A stretch of 64,000 bases of DNA from Tetrahymena thermophila SB210 (taxonomy: Eukaryota > Ciliophora > Oligohymenophorea > Hymenostomatida > Tetrahymenidae), in contig NW_002476434.1 in assembly GCF_000189635.1 (NCBI RefSeq), positions 372,001-436,000 of the forward strand, given 5' to 3'. Both the position numbers and the translations under genes were made by a program. The notes beneath the pieces are model-generated. The model worked only from the letters and a program-made list of their open reading frames with translations, searched no databases and was not told the DNA's origin. Positions 37,501-52,500 of this stretch are shown here, one piece after another (within the stretch, counting starts at the first letter, position 1; every line of letters begins with the position of its first letter).

Positions 37501-40500
37501 TTCAAAATAAAAATATACCTAAATTTTATTATTCTATTTATTGAGGCTATGATAGCTATTGAATTTTAGGAGCTTATTGGAAGAATTAATCAACATTATA
37601 TTCTAAGTCTATAATTCCATTTGAATTCTTATCTATTTCTTGGTAAAGGCTTCTAAGATTGATGTTATCTTTGCATGAAAAAAATTTAGCACTTTATCTT
37701 AAATTGAAGGAGAATTGCTAAAGAACTTCTTTGGATACCTGTAAACCTGGGACATTTAATTATGTTATAACCTGTTGCAAAGTAAGATCTTCTGGGAAAT
37801 GGTAAACAGCAGGAGATCTGTAAAAATTGTAAGCATTGTCAGGTTTGTAATATTCACTGTTAAACAGATGGTGTTATGTATTTTAAATGTCATACATATT
37901 TTCCATTTTAAAAGGATGTTTCCTATCTTCACTTAATTCGATTGTTTATGGTCTTAAAACCCAATACTCTGCTTTTATGAAAGAAAAATCGTTTGGAATA
38001 TCGTGAGGAATATTTTGACTGTTTTCGATAGGCTTTTTAAATTTCAGAAATATAAAAATAAATATAAACAATTTTATTTTTGAAAAATTTATTACTTTCA
38101 TATCAAACATATTTATATCAACATAACTGGAGCTTCCTTCTGAGAATGACAAATATATGCGATCAAGCTCTCTATATTTGAAGGTTAAAAAACTTGTTTC
38201 TGGAGAAACATCTAATTACCCAAAATCGTTGCCTTCAACTCTGAAATGAATTTGATAATTTTCACTATAGTAAAAGATAAAGCAATCATCTCCGTTTGAT
38301 ATATTAAAAGTGCTTTCCAGTGAAGATTTTTAAATGGCTTAGCTGCTAAAAACACCACACAAACACTTTTATCCGCTATTGACACCTTCAATTACAATTA
38401 TGTAGGGAGGATTATTTAAGATTTTATTTTCCAACTATTTGAATATTTATTTTTTTAATAAATTGTTAGTTTTAGAATAGGAAATTTAAATTACTTTATT
38501 GATCAATGATGATTAGCTATCTACTTCTTAAGTTGCCTCTTTAATCCATTCATACTTTTTAATTTTTTTGTATAGGCCTGTATCGAGTGTGAACTTTTTC
38601 AATGTTTTCATAAAGACTTACTTTTATTCTTGACTAAATAACTTAGTATTGAATTTATCTATATTTTTTTAGGCTTTACTTTTTGATGACTACTAAAATT
38701 TGGCTAGATAATAAGGATGATTTAATACTTTTATAGGATTAATTAGCCACTTTCTTTGAAGGGAATCAAATGCATGAAAGCACATAGGGACTGTTTAGAT
38801 AGATTGTAAAATAGGAAGAAGTAAATCATTAACAAATAGATGATCTTTCTTGTGTTCTAGTTCTTTAATATCTTCAATCAGACCATGCACAATTGAATCA
38901 ATCACCTCTTATTTACTGTAGGATATTTTCTTCAAAAACTCCACAAATAACTGCAAAAACTCCTAGTCAACCCAATTTTAGAGTAATCTATAACTTGAGG
39001 ATCCTATTGAAGAAGTAGAGGAAAAAAATATATTTTCTGATTTTTTGAGCTTCATCAATGAATATATTTTTATGTACTCTGGAATTTAGTTAGTATTGTT
39101 TGAGCTATTGTTTCCAGGTGAGGTTTATATAAGCAAATTTTAAATTTCTTGAGAATTAGATATAGCGCACAATATACTGAAAAGACTTTTTGCTTTCTTA
39201 GAATTTGTTATAGTTTGATTATTTAGATTTTATGATTGTAAAATATTATTTTATGTATTTTTTTCATTTGAAGAAGCTAAGGACATTTCTTGATTAATAT
39301 TATGAATTAATTATTTAAAATGATTTTGATTGTCTTCTAAAAACCATCTTTGGCATTAATCTCCTCCGTAGGCTAAGACAACCATTAATTCTGTAAGTTA
39401 ATATTACTTTTTCTAAATTAGTGAATCCCAAATTAAGTTTAGAGATTCCTTAATCAAATTTTCCTAATTATCACAGTAAAATGGCAGGGGTAAATATAAC
39501 AAGCTTACCAGTAATTTTATACTTAATTTTGAAAAACCTTCAGCTTTCTACTTAACACACTTTAAATAGATGGAAATTAGACTTTATATGATTTCTATAT
39601 TTACTCTTAATTTCATAATTTCTTTTACTCTATTGTTTAATTTAAATTTATTAATTAAAAATAAATCATAAAAATTATAAGTTAACTTACTGATATTTTT
39701 CTTTCTCATTTTGATTCATCTTTGGATGAGGATACGAAATTCTTAAAGCAGCTATTAATGCATCAACAAAAGGGAAAATACTTGAAAGAGACAAAATACC
39801 ATCTGCATCTACCTCTATATCTTTATCAGTAGGGTTACTCTCCAAATATTATTTAATCTGCTTAACTATGTATTCATAAAGCTTTTCGACCCGAGGCAAA
39901 GCTTTGTTAGATAACACTTTGTCATTGTACTGTTACTTTTAAGATATTATTATTTCAGTTAGGAGCTTTGCCAATGGAGTTTTATTTCTACTTGAATCAA
40001 GAAGATAATCAAATATCCAATCTGCAAATTCATCATTGTTCAAAGCTATACAAATCAAAAGCTGTGATATAGGCTATTCATATTGAGAAATTAAAGATTC
40101 TACACACTCAAATCCGTCTTTTATTTTTTAAATTATTTGCTTATCATTCGAAATAGACTATATGGTCTTGTCAAATCCCATACCTTCAGCTATAAAAATA
40201 AAAAATAAATATTTAATCACAATTTTATTTGATAAAAAAATTTAATCATAATTTACCACATAATTTTCCTAAGATTTATATAGCGCTGTCTGTTTATATC
40301 TTGTAAATAAATTAGGACAAATTTGAGGCTATGTGATCTACTTAATAGCCAATGATTGATAGGAAATTAATTGATATTGCTATACTACCAAATTGTTTAT
40401 TTACAAAAGAAGAAGAGTCTTCAATAAGAGTGATAATAGGTCTAATAATTCTTAATTTAATATAGCTAACCTTAGGTGATGACAAAGATTTAATACATTT

Positions 40501-43500
40501 ATCAATATTTCCAGTCTCATCGTTAACTCTAGCAAAATTTTTAGCAAATACTTTAACGCCGAAATTCAAGTATTTATCATCATTAATTTAATGAAGGAAA
40601 CCTAAAGGGACTAATTTGCTTTCAGATAAGCCTCCTTCTACAATAACTCCGCTTGGTATTCCAATAATTTTTTGCTATTTAATTATAAAGTATTTAAAAA
40701 AAGAAGACAATGGATTAAAATATATTAAAAATTAAAAGAAATAATTTTAGTTGAGAAAATAAAAATTAATTTTTTTATTTACTGAATCTGATTGTTCAAC
40801 AGACTAGCAATTGAATCCAATCTTAAATTTTTTAATTTCAACTGTTTTATTTAATTTTAAAAGAACTTAAAGTTCTTAATGTTAGCTTCCAGAGAGGAGA
40901 TGGATTGCAATTTTATTCTTGCAACCTTTCTTGCTATAGGACCAATCTTGAATGCCTTAAGCTATTTGAAAATTCTATCCTATCAAAGGGATAAGTTGTA
41001 TTTAATTACAGCATTCTATTTCTACTAGTTATTAAAGAGGGTCTACAGTTTGATTTGTAACATTTGTTCTCAAAGGGTTGTTCATTTCGTATATTTTAGA
41101 TTTTTATTACAAATAATCTTGCTATAAATTATTAGCTAAGCTTATTATATCGGAATCGTTAAGATCGCTAAGAGGAATAGTAGGATACTATTGGTAAAAG
41201 TTTTATGTAAAAGGATTTAAGTTAATAGTGTTATTTCCACTGCTACTAGAGCTAGTGTAAATTTACTAATTGATGAAGGGATTTTAGTTATTTTAAATTA
41301 TATTTTATGGAGTTATAGTATTATTACTATAGTTATTGTATTACATAGGAGGAATGGGTGGTAGCTAAGGGATAGTATTTGAAATAACCCCAGGAGATAC
41401 TATAGAGTGATTGCTCTTAATTCCATTATTTATTGTACTTTAAAAATTCAAGTTAGAAGGAAGTTTACTAAAAAGAGGATTATTCATCATTTATGGGAAT
41501 GATTAATTTGAGTTGTTGCTATTGCTCATGTTATGGGAGTTCAAAGAATTATTGTTTGTTGCATTAAAGTTATTAACATAAGATGGATGTTGTATTTAAT
41601 ATTTAATAAAGCTACTCTTTTAGTTTTCATGTATCTCGCTATTACCAAATAGCAATCCAGCTGGTTCAAAAGAACTTGCACCAGATCCTTAAGTCATAAA
41701 AGGTGCTAATGCTACATTTTATTGAATTTAAATATGAGAATTATTTTGACTATTCAAATTCTATGCGCTATCATGGAAAAAAAGATTTTTTTTATCTCCG
41801 TTATTAAAAGGAGCGAGCTAAGGATTCCTTGTTTTTAATTAATTATGAAAAATATAATAAGTTAAGTAATAAAAGATGATAATTAATTTTTTACTTGATT
41901 AATGCAAATGAAGAGCTTCCAAATTAAAGTGAAGGAGGAGGGATTTTATGAGCAGATGAAATATTTTACATTGTGTATTGATTCCATGGATTATAAATCG
42001 TTTAATTGTTCAAACTAGACTATGTAGGCAATTATTTATCAGAACCAGATTAAATTATTGAAATATAATTCAACACATTTTAATTTACAAATAAAGAATC
42101 TTCATTTCCAAACATAGGCATATTTGTTGTATTTATTTCATTCAGAGAGCTATACTAATAAGTTTTACTTTAATCGTTTAAGCTTTGAACCTAATTAAAA
42201 GAATTAAGACCTATTATGTCTAAAAGATGAGAGAATCCGTTTATTTTGAAGGTTAGAAATTAAGCGAGTGAATCATTTGTAATCCAAAGGTTGAGCAGTT
42301 CTTAAAATATTTTACTTTGTCTAGTAGCAAGTATTAGAGCATTATAATTTGTAATAGACATATTAGTCAGATTGAATACACTAATATCCTAATTTTGAAG
42401 CTGATTAGAAAAAGGAAGGAGGTTTGAAAAGTGAGAATGCATGTGAGAAGCAGATGAAATATTTTAGCTTGTTCCAAACTCACTTTACTATTCATTTAAT
42501 TTAGGGATATTAGAAAATAATGCTTTAGAAAATATCATTGAGTGTTTAAAAAGAAGTTCAATGCAGATCTCTGTTATATTTTACTTTTCACCAGCAATAG
42601 TAAAGAGCTTTAATACTTGATTTCCTATAGATTTTATTAAAATAGTAGCTGGAGATACTCCTTTCATCACTTCATCTGGCTTATTGAAAAAATACCAAAT
42701 GATGCATCTTGAATATGAAGATTTTAAAAATTCTACTAAATTCCAATTGCTTAAAGCTTCAACTATTGCTAGATGCTAGAATGAAGATTCAGCTGAGAGT
42801 AAGATTTTTAATATATAATCTGCAACTTGTAATTTAGATATGATCATCTCATCTGCCATATGAACACCTTCCACTCCACCAAAATTTAATTATCTAACGA
42901 GGAATTTGCTTATTCCAATAAATAGTCTAGCCGCTCCCCTTGCATTTAATTTGCAAAAAGAGTTTTTCCACTCTTTTTGTTAGTGTTGAGCTTAATAGAA
43001 TTCTTCAGGTGCTGGAGTTTCTTTAGTCAGAAGAATTTCGAGTAATCCATTAACAAGATAATAGAGATTCTAATCCTCTATAAAGCTTTTACTGTTTAAA
43101 ATTTAGTTTCTTTGTTATTCTGGTGATTCTGAAAATTATGAAGAGTTAGCAGAATCTTTTTTGTAGCCAAGTAGTTTGGAATGAGAAGAATTTTTTTTGA
43201 AGATTATCTTAAAAATTATTACAAAGAGGTCATTACAAAACTCTTTTATCTGATAGCCTGATTAGAGAATAGTCTTTGTTAAATTAAGAAAACTTTTAAG
43301 ATAGATTGACTTTACTTCATCTGATGATTTTAAATATTAATTTAATAAATTAGTATAAATGTTGCTTTCTTATAATATTTATCCTTTTAATAAGCTTGCT
43401 GTGCTCATGATAAGCCCCCAAATTTATATGTTATTTTAGAACTTATAAAAATTTTTTATTTCTTTATCATCAATTGCTTCTTGGCTTGCGTCGTTTATGT

Positions 43501-46500
43501 CATCCTCAAACTCTTCTTCTTCAACCTCATCAATTTCTATTTTTATTTAAACATAATTTGATTTAGCATTTAATTGCCATTTTATAAATGCAAAATTACT
43601 TTTTTATTCTGGCTATTCTTCTTTTGGATTCAAAAGATCAACTAATTTTAATGCAATATTTGTCTAAATTAACAACTACTTGTCTAATATGCAATGATCG
43701 ATATATTCTTCTAGTGTTATTTAATTGCTATTGGATTATAAGTTAAAAACTTGCAAATCATTATTAGGGGGAGTAGTTTTTGATCTTGTTAAATTAGTAG
43801 GTGCATGATCTAATTAATCCAACCCACAACTATTTTTTCTTGAAGCTAAAGAGCTTTTCCTAGAAGAAATTGATGTTTTTCTTCTTTATATTTCTTACAT
43901 TTTTTTAGATGTAGAATTTTAAGTTTTTTTATGTATTAAAACAATCTATATTTATTTAAAAAAATATTTGTAAAATTAAATATATAAGTAGATTAAACAA
44001 ACAATTTTACACTCTTTGATGAGTTTTAAAGTATTTAAAGTAGGAATTTCAGATGACCAATCCAATTGCTAAGAGGTAGTCGTGTTTTTGCGTTTGATGA
44101 TAATATTACTTATGTGTATGGACTGGAGCTATTACAGTTTTTAGGATAATCTAGCAAATATCCTATCATTTACTATAAGTGATAAAGTATTTACAACTAA
44201 GTCTCTAAATATTTATCAAGTTCCTCTGTTAGTTATATTTTCGCTAAAGGCTAATATGAATTTAAGTAATTTATAAGATTAATTCAATTTTATTGATAAT
44301 AAATAAATAATTACCTGAGTTGAACATATTGTTAGTTCTGAGTAGTTCTCCAATTACTTAGGAAAAACTAGATTTGTTATAAATACTTCTAAAACCTGCA
44401 GCAAAGGTTAATGGTTTAAAGACATTGCTTTGAAGAAAATACTATAAAGAAGAGGTATTCCTTACTACTTTTCTTCTTATTTTTTAGTTGCGCTTGTTAA
44501 TCCTGTGATATTAGATGAAAAAAATAGCTATGTTATTTTAGAAATGTGTGAAAGTGGGACACAATTGATAATCATAAGCATTAAATCAAACAAATGAGTA
44601 AGCAAAGAAGATATGTCTTTTTCAGCTATAGTGCTAGAATTTTATAACAAAAATCTAATGAGATTTTAGCAAATGTACAATCCTTGACAGTTCTCTTAAT
44701 TGTTGAGGTCGTCTTCGTTCAACTACTTTTCAAATAATTATTATTACTATTAAATAAACTACTAATTTCTTTGCTAGGTAAATATCTATCTTAATTAAAT
44801 CTTCAGGTATTCATTTTTAAGCATTGAAGTTAAGCTCCATACATATAACAGCAGCTCTTGAAGTTTCTAGGAATTCTGTGAGCTAGGGTTTGAAACTTAG
44901 CCATTTTACTGTTAATTGTCTTAGGTATTCAAAAATAATTCAGTTTGTTCTTGCTTTTCCTTCAGCTTTAAGAAAAATGTATTCACATCTACAATGTTGA
45001 AAATGTTAACTATATTAATTATTTTTGAAGCAGAATAAAACTGACCATTATTTTTTAAGACGCTTTCTTTTAATTAATTTATGGTTGCCTCTATGGATTA
45101 GTGCTACTAATAACTATTTAAATTCTTCTGTAAGAATGGCTCAATTAAATATTTTTCTATTATTTAGTTGAGGATTTTATTAATATCTAGCCTGTTAATT
45201 GATTTTAATAATATATCTTAAAAGAAAGCTTTAACTTCATTATGAAGCAAACCACTTTCATTCACAATGAAGGTATCAAATAATTCTAAGCTTAGCTTAA
45301 CAAGGAATGACCCTCCCTCTTACAAGCCTTTTTAATCGTTCTGCTTTTTTTCTTCTTCCTCTTGTGCATCATCTTCCCAATTTATATCTTAGAATTTTCT
45401 TTCATCACTGCTGCTTTTTGGAGAGCCATTCTAATATTAAATATCTTCTTCTTTTACTGAGTTTAATCCTGTATTTGAAATTTGATTTTCAGTGATTAGT
45501 TTTTAGTCTTTTTGAATAAGCCTGAATATAAGCTTTTCATCATATTTAAGGAAAGAACAAAGCTCATATGTAAGACATGCAAGAAAATCTAGAGATTAAT
45601 TAGATTCATCTGTCTATTGTTTTTGCTTATTTTTTTATACTGAAGTACTTTTACCTTAATTTTATTCTTCTAAATTAAGCAATTAAAGTTATATTTATCT
45701 AATTTAATTACATAGCTGCTATATTTATAATTATTCTTATTTTAATTTCGTAATCCTTTCTTCATTATATTATGAATGTTAAAATGAAAAGTTTTTAAAA
45801 GAGGGAAAACTCTAACTATGATCATTCTATACTTTAGAGCTACTCATTTCAACAGTTTATTTATGATGCTTCTCTTTTTCATGGTATTTAATAAGCCTTA
45901 TTGATAATTCATCTTACAATTCTTGGACTTAATTAATTAAATCTTATCTCATGTCATATTGCATATCATTATTCAGTTATGATGAAAGTATTCCATATTA
46001 TTCCTCATCATCCTCTCCTATTTCTTCTTTTACTTCATCTTTTTCTAATCTTTCTATGTCCTCCTTTTTACTTTATGTTATCATGTTAAATAAGTCATCA
46101 TCATTGTCCAAATCATCATCTTGTAAGTTCATTTATCCACTGTTTGGATATAGCATTTAAGAAGCAGATGAAAGTAACATTGGTGGTTAGGACACATTTT
46201 AATGCTGTTAGAAATTTGTCTATGAAATATTAATCGATTTAGTTAACTCATTAGTGTTTGTCTTATTCTATTCAATATTAAGTTTTGTTTATTCTTAATT
46301 TGTTTTAATTTAATCCGAATTAGGTTTGTTTTGTTCCACATTTGATTAAGCACTATTCAATTTATTTTCTTTTTTCTTTTTGGATACAGATGAAGATGTG
46401 AAAAAAAAATTGTAACTAACATATTTAAGCTTTTCCTCAAGTTCTTAGCTTTCATTTGTTTTTTTTAAAGATTTTTAACTAGCTTTAGAAGTAGTAAGAT

Positions 46501-49500
46501 TTTATGAGTTTTGTTAAATGTTAGGAATGTTTTATGTTTATTATGAAACGCTTAAGTTATTTTTGGCGACACTTAAATTAAGACTATTTTTGTTTGATTT
46601 AGGACTAAATAAGTGACCTGCATTTTATGATTAGTTGAAATAAACACTACTTGTTAAATTAGTACCAAGTACATTCCCTTAAGTAGTTGATACTAATAGA
46701 TTTTGTATTTTCTTGCTGTTCTATTGTAAAACTTGTTCAATTTACTGCTCATAATAATTCAAGCTATCTAAATAAAAGCTTGTGAATGATATTTAAACTT
46801 TTTTAAATTGATTTAAACCTGGGTTTAATTATATTGTTTTAATTATTTTTAATTCTTCTATCCTATTACCTTCAAAAAGCTATTAGAAATATTTTAAAGG
46901 AGTATTGATATTCTAATCTTACGAAATAACACCAAAAACTTCAGGTATTACTTCAATCCTTGCCGATTATTCTATATCAGTATATTGGGATGCATATGGG
47001 ACGAATGCAAAAGTAAGCTAAACTATTAAATATCTTGTAGTAACTCCTTCGAAATAGCTAAACCCTAAAGAGTTCAAATTTTAAGAATTAGGGTTAAAAT
47101 ATTGATTTTGATATTCATGCTGATGACTTAACACGGCTAATTAATTAGTGACACAAGTTTAATAATCATTAGAATAAATGAGAACTTTTTCAAATCCATT
47201 TTCATAATAATAATTTTAATGAACTCTGTAAATTTAAACTTTCATCCTTACAGCACAAGATCTCGAAACTTTGTCAAATGTCAAAAGAATGTTTTTTATG
47301 TCATGATACTTCATTAAATCAATAGTATATATTTTATTAGTGCTGCCATCCACATCAGCGTGAATACGACTTTTCAATAAACGTTATTTTTATTTTGAAG
47401 TTAAAAATATTTCTTGATTATCTTGTTTATCTCCAACAAATATTTAATCAGTCAAAAATTCGTTGATTTTTTATCCATTCGATTTCTTTTCTTTATCTTT
47501 GACAAGTGCCTTATTTAATTTTAGAGAAGTAGATGCTGAAGCTGCTTCATTGAAATTGAGGGCATTTTAGACTGATATTTATGGATATTAAATAGAGGAA
47601 GTTTCCAAAGAATGTTCTTTAATTACCAAATCACTATTTAACAAATTTGAAAAATTTTTATTCCCTTATTCGTTTTTTAAGCCTTGTTATATAGAATTGG
47701 TCATCAATGATCCTCCTTAAATTTATTAATTGCTATTTAGATTATTGAAATTTTTATTCTAAGACTATTAAAGTTATTATGAGTATTACGAGACAAACTT
47801 ATTTGTAAATAATTGTTTTTCAAAAAGAAAATCTGCAATATTATGCTCATAGCGAAGTAAATAATAATTGATATTCTTCTGAGTTTTAAATTAAATTGTT
47901 ACTTTATGTAAAAGCTCTAGCAACTTATCGAATATTTATTAACCTAAAATATTAGAACACCACTTTAGTAAACAAAAGAAACGCTTTAATCCTCTCTAAT
48001 TAACTTATTTCTGATCTTTTTAATCATAATTTTTACTATTTGATAGGTTTTCCTAGTATTTTTTGCTATCAAAAATATTAGAAGATATTTAATCTATCAA
48101 AACTTACTCTAAATCTGAAGCAAAAGTAAAAACACTTCTAAATTAATATAAAAACTCAAATACTTCCTTCAAGTTTTCTGTATATTAGTTACTGAAGCTA
48201 GAACTTTCATAGCAACCATCATTAAATTCAAAAATCATAAGCTCAATAAATGTTTTTAAGTCTAAATCTTTATAAAATAGTTACACAAGTCTATTTTCGA
48301 CTTTCATTAATTTAGTGAGTAGCTTTAAAGTTTGTAGCTTTCTTTCTTTATGATTTTCACTTTCAGCGCTATTAGCTTTATGAGCTTAGAGTAGAACATA
48401 TTTGATAATATTTTTATTCAAGTATTCATATTTTTCAGGATCTAAGAGAGTGTGACGATATTCTTGAATTTATTCTTTCTTTAAATTAATTAAGCAGTCA
48501 TCTTTGCTCTAAAAACACTCAACAGAAAAATCTTTTAAAGCATATTGCACAAAGCTATCAACAACATTCTTATTTTAAAAGAAATTTGAATAAATCAAAT
48601 TTGATGCATTTTAATTTAACTAAATTCTTAATGCTATAATTTTGTTTTCAAAAAATATCTTTGGAGAAATTCTAAGATCTAGACTTTTGCTGGGAAATAA
48701 ATTATATTTAGACTCTAATATTTGATTTAACAAAGGTAAAGAATTAGGAAGCTTTGAAATAGGATAATTATCTAAGGGATTATTAATGTTTAACCTTTTT
48801 AGGATAAGAATGTTATTTGAGTTTAGCTCATGCCAAGAGTTATCTTTTTCAATTTGTACTTCAATCTTGATAACTCCTGAATCAATCAATTCATCAGTCG
48901 AAATTTGCTAATTAAAAATAAATTCTGCTTTTTATTGTTGCTAGAATTGCAAAAACTGAGGTTCTTAAGTGAATTCTTAGCTTTTTGGAAATCTATCCTT
49001 TTCGTTCCTACATGCTTCGCATATATAATTTTGATTACTAAGTTCTTCATAAAATACATAATTATCGTCTTATGAGGTGTCTTCCTCTAATACTTAACCC
49101 TAAACACCAAAATATTATATATCTAATATTCCTGACTTAAAATAGCCTGTGAAATCTTCAGGTTAACTTCTAAAATTAGTTGGTAATAAATGCACAAATT
49201 TTGCAGCTCTTTTCACATCCATTTCCACTTTGATTACTTCTTTCTATTTTTATAATAATTAAATCTTATAATATCATAAAAACAAAACTGATATGTTATA
49301 TACATTGTTAACAAATTCAAAGCATCCAATAGGTTCCCATTACTGTAGAGGAGTATCTATTTGTTTTCTTTATAATTTCCATTAATTATAACCTGCCATG
49401 TTCATTCCATGAAATGAATCTATCATATCAAAAAAACTTATATTGTCTGCAACGAAAATTAATCCACTGCCAATAGGATAGGCTCCTTTGCTAGAAGAAA

Positions 49501-52500
49501 TTATAGAGTGAACTACTACAAAATCGATTATCATTCTCTTTTCATGTAAATGTCTAAAAGTAAAAGAGGGTTTGGCATAATTAGTCACAAAACTTTCATT
49601 ATTAGGGCAGGTGATAAGTGATTCCTTTAAAATAAAAGATTAATAAAAAATATAAAAAGAAATTTTAAATTACTTGTTATTAAATGGATTAGGATGCTCC
49701 TACTTGGTAGACTAAAGTTAAAGGAAGATGAAGAAATTATTAATCTTAATTATTAGCACCTTCATCAATAAATGAACTTCTAGGAAATTTATTATTTAAA
49801 TTATTAATATAATGAGAAGGATCATCTAAAATTTCAGTGTTGTAAGGCAAATTTAGATAATCAGATTAAATATTATTAAAACTACTTGTGAAATTTTATT
49901 AATTGTTATTATTTGAAAAAATTTGTAAACTTGGGATATTAAGTAATTTTTGATTATTTTTTTGAATTGCTGTGTTTGGTTGGTTTGTGTTATCTATAAA
50001 TTAAAAATTCGGTAGGAGATTAAGATTAGATTAAAATAATAATGAAGGATTGATAGAAGTACTAAGAATATTTTATGCGATATTTAGGTCTGTATTAGAG
50101 TTAATTTTAGTATTCTAGCTGTTTGAAGTTGTGCTTGTTTAAATTAATTATTGTAATTAAAAATTAAAAGAAATAGTTAGATGGCTGAGATATGTTGGCT
50201 CTGTGAAATAAATAAATCCTTTCTAATAAAACGTATGTTTAACGTTTAATTTAGTCTAAGAATCGAAAATACTGCTCTTTAATATTCCTTAGTCTGTTCG
50301 TACTACATTCGAACCAATAGGATATGTATTCAGTAAAGATTTAAGCTCATTTATTTACTTTGGGTCTTAAATATTTAATTCAGGATGAGATAAATTTTAA
50401 GTGATACTTTATTATTTTAGAGGAGATTATGGAAACAAAGGATTTCCTTTAAACTAATCTAGTTTGGATGAGTATTATTAATGCAAGCATAAATCTTCTT
50501 ATATTTATAATGAAAGAGTTAAAAATTAAGGTTTTTCATTTAATGACTATTAAATTGGAGTTGATGGAATACTATGGATGGAAGTAGAAGAATTTCTAAA
50601 ACTATTTTAATTCTTTTGTGGTTATTAACTCATTAAGATTAAATTATTTTGAGAATCTACTGTAGCAAGTATATTTTTCCCTACAAATCTGGTGCAAAGA
50701 GGAGATCCTTTTAACGATTTTGCTTCTATTGATGCTCCTTAGATGGCCTCTTGATTGAGTGGTATGTTAACTATCTAATTACCAGTTATGAGGAAAGCAA
50801 CTTAACTACATTCTGGTATAAATAGGCGAGACTTTTCAGTTGAGTATCCTGGACCACTTACCTTGAATTCTTTTAGAATGGATATTTATATCGAATCGCT
50901 GCTGTAAGGGTTAATATTATCTACTTCAAGTCGATAAATATGTACTTTAATAGATTAGTTCATAGTTTCTGTCAGAAGCACTATTCTAAACCATTCTTTT
51001 CTAAGGCTGTTGATATTAGTGCTTTCTTAATCTAATAAGAAATTTTATTATGATCTATCAAAGCTTTATCTGCCTTCTAAGCTAGCCATCATTTGAGGTG
51101 ACGATGTTTGTGAATATGATGAAGAAATGTAAGGTAATTTATCAGGATTTTCTGGAGTTTCTTGATGTTGTTCTCCAGTGTGATTCATTTAATAATTATA
51201 ATTTGAGGTGGTCATTTCCTTATTCTTAATTATGCTATCATGAGCCATTTAAATATCTGAATCTATGCACCAGGAAACACAATCTATGATTCTTTCTTCA
51301 TTCAGAACTATATCATGCTATGCTAATTCCAGCCAATCTTAATGGAAAAGAGCATTCTTTTGGTTTACTATTTTCTGTTATTGCTCTATTGATTACTGGT
51401 GAGTGGATGAGTCATTTGAAAATCTGTTATTGCTCATGAAAAGTGGTTCTATCGACTCTACTACCTACCTATTATTTTCACTTCTAAATAGTGAATCTTC
51501 TATACTACCCATTGTTTTTTCTGTAATAACAGATCCATCTAGTTAATTTATAACTGTTTTAGAAGATTATATATTACTTCCATTCTAATTTGTGTTAGGT
51601 TAGCCTGTAAGATTACTTAGCTTGTAAAAGTTATTTAAATAATTTGGATCGAATCCAAATCTTCTGATCCTCAACATCGACTGCACCTCACTATCTTTTT
51701 TAGTGCTATTCATACCCACACCTACTATTAATGGGCAAACTTTACTTAGCTCACAGTTTATCATAATTCCTGTTTAAACTTTGCTATTTTCATCTAAACA
51801 AAAGTTTTTTAAATCTTCTTCTCTCTTAGCCTACTTCTTTTCCATTTCTTCCTATTATTTTTTTTTAAATAAATAAATAAATATTTATTCTGATAATAAA
51901 ATTTCAATAAGATATTTCTTCTTTTATAAATCTTACATTAATAAAATATATTTTATTTATTTTCATAAAACTTTAATTTAAAAGTAAAACTATTTATTTA
52001 TTGTATTTTCCCTTTAATTAAATAATCATAAAGATATTTATGTAAAAAATCAATTAAATTAATAAAAAATTTTTGTTTGATTTCTATCTGGAAAGTGAAT
52101 TAATTAATTAAGATTTTATAAGATACCTTCATTTTTTTTTCAATTCCTTATTTGAGGGATTTATATTCTTGATAGGTGCATTTAAATTCTTCTGGTACAT
52201 GTGTGCCACATTTGTCACATATTTCTTACGATCTTTGCACGATTTAATCACACTGAGGACAAACCCACTCTGGTCTGATATATGATTTCTCCTCATTTAA
52301 AGGCTATTTATTTTCTTATGTTATTGAAGTAATTGATACAGTCATCTGCTGCATAGGATTTATCATTTAACTTTCCTCTAATTTTTGCTTTTCATTAGCA
52401 ACTTTCGCATTATAATTTATCAACTAGTCTAGCTTATTCATGGCTTCAATTGCAGAAAGCTCTTTCGATTTTTACTTTTTAATATTTATTTCTTTTAGCA

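Noticed and set aside
45951..46160. Ser-rich ORF on the plus strand
   Set aside because: It is antisense to an acidic Asp/Glu-rich stretch of the giant protein, which naturally gives Ser-rich shadows.
50000..51880. BIR domain expected for a BIRC6 relative
   Set aside because: I looked for the CxxC...H...C pattern with the Gly-Phe-Tyr and Trp residues of BIR domains between 50 and 56 kb and found only RanBP2-type fingers.
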